Origin: Hemileia vastatrix | Lineage: Eukaryota; Basidiomycota; Pucciniomycetes; Pucciniales; Zaghouaniaceae | Reading direction: 5' to 3' | DNA: 64,000 nt | Assembly (NCBI GenBank): GCA_030280995.1 | Contig: JASXTE010000016.1 | Location: 11,166,501 to 11,230,500, forward strand | Shown here: positions 59,354-64,000 of the stretch, in pieces | How positions within the stretch are numbered: the stretch's first letter is position 1 | Layout of the letters: the number at the start of each line of letters is the position of its first letter | Notes under the pieces: generated by a model | The model's database searches: none | Seen by the model: only the letters and a program-made list of their open reading frames with translations | What the model was told of the DNA's origin: nothing | Program-made: the position numbers and the translations under genes

Positions 59354-61056
59354 TTATTTGTATTTAAATTTTTTCAAGACATTTTTAAGATCAGAGATTT
59401 CATTTTCTGGAATCCACTGGTCATATTCACTTGATTTATTTTCAAACCTTAATAGATACTCAACTCTCTTTTCTTTAGTAAGGTGTCTCTTTTTTGGTAT
59501 CTTTTCAATTTCTGCCTTTTCAACTATTTCTTCAGGTTGCTGTTTATGCGTTCCTGATCTTCTTGGAAATAGAGCAGTATCATCAGAATGGTATGGTTTT
59601 ATAAGAGAAATAGGAAATACTGGATGTTTTCCATTATATGGTGCATATAGAATAACTTCAACAGCATTGTTACCAACCATCTTTTTTTACTACAAATGGT
59701 CCAATTAATGGATCCTTCAGTTTAACATTACCATTTAACTTAAAATGTAGTGTAGAAATAAGGACTTCTTCACCCTCTTTGAACATTTGTTCTTTATGGG
59801 CTTTATCCCATCTTTTCTTCTCATACTCAAATGCCTTATTTATACATTTATGAGCATGATTTCTGCATAATTCTTGCATCTGAAGAAAAGATTTTGTACT
59901 TGGATGGATATGCAATCTAGGTAATTTATTAAGAGTTTTAGCAGGGGTATTGGGTACATAACCCAACCATAACACAAATGGCTTTTTGCCAGTGACAGAA
60001 TGTACAGTACTATTGTATGCAAGTTCTAAACCTGGGATAAGGGTTACCCACTCATGTGTGAATTTGTCATTGTCTTTAAAATTAAGACCAAAAGCACAAT
60101 ATCTTCTTATCATATCTTCCAAAGTTTGTATCATTCTTTCTGCTAGCCCATCAGTTTGTGGATGGTGTGATGTAGAAAGTTTTAATTGACACCCTGAAAC
60201 ATCCATAAGTGATGTCCTGAACTCAGAAGTAAATTTAGGATCTCTTTTTGAGACTATTTCTTTGGGGAAAACTGCTATATTTAACATTTGTGTCCACCAT
60301 AAAAAAGCTAAGTCATTTGCAGAAACCTCTTTGTGGGTAGGAATAAATTTACACATCTTTGTAAATCTATCTACAATTACGCAGCAGGAGTTTTAACTCT
60401 TATGCCCTGCTATTGGAAAACCTGTTACAAAGTCCAGGTTAATTATTTCCTATGGAGCTTTTGGTAGCTCAATTTGTTGTAATAAACCAGCTCTTTTGCC
60501 TGTTAATCTTTTAGATTTTTGACAAGAATCACATGTCTCAACATATTTTTGAACATCATCAGACATGTTAATCCGCCAAGCTGAATTTTTTACTCTGGTT
60601 AATGTTTTATGGTAGTCAAAATGACCTGCTAATATATCATCATGACATATACTTAACATTAACTGCTTCATTGAAGGGGAAATTACAATTACATTACTTA
60701 ATTTTTTCCTGTAATATATAAAACCATACTCAATAGAAAGTTTTCCTTTTTCTAATGCATCTTTATACTTATTTGGTAATGTTTTTATTAAAACATTCAT
60801 TGAAGCATTAGATGGATCATTTAATATTGTAGTGAGTTTACTCAAGTCAGGATCTGAAGCATACATATCAAGAATTGATTGCATAAATTCATACTCAAGA
60901 TCTACAATATAAACGCCATAAATGTTAATAATCTCTGATTCAGGAACATAAGCAAGATTATCATCATTATTAGGCATAGGTACTCTAGATAAAAAATCTA
61001 CATTAGAGTGTAAGGTTCCTGCTCTATTTGTAATAGTTATCCGTCCTCTGTATTTG
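59354..61056 (-). pseudogene. G pol remnant: RNase H end, integrase, chromodomain
   Basis: Minus-strand pieces 61056-60450, 60356-59670 and 59680-59354 together match integrase of E and H: HHCC finger region, DFVTG, a SKRDPKF site where the catalytic Asp position is Lys, AERMIQ, GPF module and chromodomain. Stops near 60450 and 60390 and a poly-T frameshift near 59685 disable it. Element H cuts it within the RNase H tail at 61056. Confidence 0.85.
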
Positions 61057-62556
61057 TGTCAGGCTAAGGTCAAGTACAAGGACGTGAACTAGCTTGAATG
61101 ATCAGTTGTCTAGAAGATTTTAATGGTCCTATATGAATACTGTAGTTTTAATCCACTAAGTTGTAAAATATAATCAAATATAAAGGTCTCAGTAATATAA
61201 TTCTCACTTTTCTTATATATGGCTTACAATATTTATAGTTGGTAGAAAAATAGATTATATAAATTCAGATACTATTCAAAAGTCTTATAAAAGTACTAAT
61301 TGATATGTATTGTAATTGATTTGGTTATATTGGTTAAATTGTAATGATAAAGAATGAAGAAATACAACCCAAAAACCTCCTCCTTTTATACACACTGAGT
61401 TCCCCAATGATTCCCTTGATGTACCACCCAATACACAGTTAATAACGCCTCTAAACAACTAATAGACATTCCCATCAACATTCCCAGTAACCCATGACAT
61501 AATTAGAAGAGTAACAACCGCCAAAATCCTGTAATAATAAGGGAAATCCATCAAAATTAAAGAAAAAGACAAAAAGAGAGTATATGCGTATAAAACAATA
61601 ATATTAAAGACTAAAGGAGACTTTTTAAGGTTAATAATAGCTTAATAATAAGGGGGATTGACTGTAGAAATAATGGGGCTAATCCTGACATTATACTACG
61701 TGAAATTCCCATTCAAAAATAACCAAAATTGACTGAGAAACCACCCAAAAACTTAAAAAAGAGCATGAGATGTGGGGTAACTACATGCAGTTCTTGGAAG
61801 GCTCTTGCACGGGTAAATCCTTGACTAAAATTAGGTGAATTTAAGCGTGGTGATGAAATAAAGTGCCAAGAGTGAGGTTATTAATGAAATTAGTGCATAT
61901 AAACAAGGTCAATGCATTATTAATTAAGCTAGGACACTAAATAAGCGCCTGTCGCCTATTTTAGTGTGTTTCCCCACAGTGGGCGTAGAATGTGGGGTAA
62001 TTATAGTGTGAAAAAGCTAACTTTGCTAAAAATGAAGCTATTCACACGGGAAAAAAGCAGGCAGTATGTGTCCAGTACACAGAAGCCATTTCTGGCATAA
62101 AAACACCAAATTTGAAAAGTGTTATTTTTATGCATTTAAATAGCCAAATCAATAGTTCTAAATGAGCCCAATTGATCTGTCAAAGCGCAATTTTGATATT
62201 CTCAATTTTATAGCGCATATAGTCAAGTTTTAAGTGAAATAAAGCGCATTTCTTGTTTTTTGCATAAAACAATGAATATAACAGCTTTAAGTGTACTTAA
62301 AAATTATGTAGCCTTATACTTAAGGTTCTTAAGATTACCCTAACATACTCCAACTTAATATTAAGTACATAAGAACTATAAAAGGTGGATATATGCGTGT
62401 ATATAAGGTGTTATAATGGCATTTTTTGTGTATTATCATAATTTTACTTATGTATACTATTTGTGTACTCTCATTTAATATTCCCATGTATAGTTCATGT
62501 GTTTAACATAACTTATAATTACTTTTTACTCAGTCCTGGAGATATACAGGCTGACA
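61057..62556 (-). repeat. LTR of H, 3' copy (1500 bp)
   Basis: Starts TGTCAGGCTAAGG and ends ATACAGGCTGACA. Same length and landmarks as the E LTRs. It carries the uninterrupted site (near 61600) that transposon F occupies in E. Confidence 0.93.
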
Positions 62557-62737
62557 CTCGCCCACCCAAAAAAAACAATAAAAAAAATGATAAGTTATAC
62601 ATTTTATTTTATTAATTTGTAATTTTCAGGTATTCAGAATAAATCTGTAGCATTAAAGATTCAACTTTAAAGAAATAAAACATAATAAAATATTATGAGT
62701 ACTGGTTTTTTAACCCCTCAGCTGGTTGAACAGAAAT

Positions 62738-64000
62738 TTATTTCTGTTTAAATTTTTTAAGAAGGGTGGATAAATTAGAAATTTCTTTTTCAGGTATCCA
62801 TTTATCAAATTCATTTGATTTCCCTTTAAATCTTAGTAAATACTCAGTTCCTTTTTCTTTAGTAAGGATTCTTTTCTTGAGTATTTTTTCAATCTCTGCT
62901 TTTTCCACAATTTCTTCAGGTTCTTTTTAGGCCTTCCCCTTCTTTTTGGAAATAAGTCAGGATCATTTGCATGGTAAGGTTTCAATAATGAGATAGGGAA
63001 AACTGGATGTTTCCTATCATATGGAGCATATAATATGACTTCCACTGCATTATTCCCAACCATTTTATTTACTACAAAAGGTCCTACAAAGGGATCCTTT
63101 AATTTAACATTACCCTGTAAGTTAAAATGTAGTGTTGATATGAGGACTTCATCTCCCTTTTTAAATTCAAATTCTTTATGAGATTTGTCCCACCTTTTCT
63201 TTTCATATTCAAATGCTTTTTGGATGCATTCTTCTGCATGCTTTCTACACATTTGTTGCATATGAATAAAGGATTTGGTGCTAGGGTTTATATCCAACCT
63301 TGGTAGTTTATTTAAATGATTTACTGGGGTATTTGGTACATATCCCAGCCAGAGTTCAAATGGTTTCTTCTCTGTTACAGAATGAGTTGTGCTGTTATAA
63401 GCAAATTCAAGGCCAGGAATTAATGTTACCCAGTCATGTGTGAATTTCTCATTGTCTTTGTATTCTAATCCAAAGGCACAATATCTTCTGATCATCTCTT
63501 CTAGAGTTTGTATCATCCTCTCAGCCAGCCCATCAGTTTGTGGATGGTGTGCTGTAGACAATTTTAATTGACAACCTGATACTTCCATCAAAGATGTCCA
63601 GAACTCTGAAGTAAATTTAGGATCTCTGTCAGAGATTATGGCTTTGGGGAGCCCAGCAGTATTTATCATCTGAGTCCACCATAGTAACGCCAAGTCTTTA
63701 GCAGATTCCTCTTTATGGGTAGGGATAAACTTACACATTTTTGTTAATCTATCCACTATTACCCAGCAAGAATTGAAACTTTCTTTTCCTGCTAATGGCA
63801 AGCCAGTTACAAAATCCATGTTTATAATTTCCCATGGAGCTTTTGACTGCTCTATTTGTTGTAACAACCCAGCTCTCTTCCCAGTTAATCTTTTAGATTT
63901 CTGACAAGATTCACATGTTTCAATGTATTTTTGTACATCCTCTTTCATGTTTATCCACCAGGCTGTATTTTTAACTCTGGTTAATGTTTTGTTAAAGTCA
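62738..64000 (-). pseudogene. H pol: integrase and chromodomain, one frameshift
   Basis: Open from the right edge to 62833 with integrase finger CESCQKS, DFVTGLP, SDRDPKF and AERMIQ. A frameshift near 62930, after RRGRPKK, throws the frame out; the chromodomain continues correctly in another frame to the stop at 62738-62740. Otherwise well preserved and close to E. Confidence 0.88.

Larger units (their letters stand above)
61057..64000 (-). mobile_element. Element H: E-family chromovirus, 3' part
   Basis: 3' LTR (61057-62556, 1500 bp), polypurine tract (62557-62567) and pol to the window edge. Inserted in G; the left target copy would be ATTTG (61052-61056), the right one is off-window. Confidence 0.9.

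Noticed and set aside
1..64000. Mitochondrial origin because of high AT content
   Set aside because: LTR retrotransposons, a DNA transposon and GT-AG introns are nuclear features.

Overview
This window is a eukaryotic, AT-rich, intron-bearing and wholly repetitive stretch. I find no ordinary host gene. It is a stack of LTR retrotransposons inserted into one another, plus one cut-and-paste DNA transposon. The mix suggests a basidiomycete fungus, most likely a rust (Pucciniales): Tf1/sushi-like chromoviruses with a C-terminal chromodomain, a second Ty3/gypsy lineage with a Zn-cluster gene, a HARBI1-type transposase, a TET/JBP-like oxygenase, and 58-nt introns with CTRAY branch sites. This is inference from protein style; no database search was possible.

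Layout. 1-1369: 5' end of minus-strand chromovirus A. It sits in the leader of plus-strand A' (1370-9168). A' is inserted beside the primer site of B' (minus), whose 5' LTR (9182-10256 and 32362-32428) was split by element C (10257-32361, minus, about 12.9 kb once its own insert is removed). Inside the gag of C lies B (21243-30427, minus), a young chromovirus with near-identical 1140-bp LTRs and target duplication GCAAG. B' sits in the first ORF of D' (minus; 32429-33526 and 47575-48534). The leader of D' was also hit by E (33532-47569, plus, duplication AGACT), whose 3' LTR carries DNA transposon F (42617-46353). D' sits in an old LTR, E3 (48535-48937 and 57457 to about 58130), which also received D (48938-57456, minus, duplication TTTAG). 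The right end holds a decayed minus element G (3' LTR ending at 59239, pol to 61056), broken by H (61057 to the window edge, minus).

How the parts work. The chromoviruses A', B, D and E encode Gag, protease, reverse transcriptase, RNase H, integrase and chromodomain in one long frame. Each also carries a second, alternative-frame coiled-coil protein in the first 600 nt. In all four, a 58-64 nt intron removes exactly enough sequence to switch the start exon into this alternative frame. A second 58-nt intron lies at its stop codon. Unspliced RNA would give Gag-Pol; spliced RNA would give the small protein.

Element C is different. It has a gag-protease ORF, a pol ORF joined by a classical -1 slippery site, and a tRNA-Lys primer site. 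A spliced gene antisense to pol encodes a Cys6 zinc-cluster protein, and its LTRs carry a cluster of CGG triplets. About 27 copies of a short motif with a covarying inverted repeat are scattered through coding and non-coding parts of C. Transposon F pairs a broken HARBI1-like transposase with a convergent TET/JBP-like dioxygenase pseudogene.
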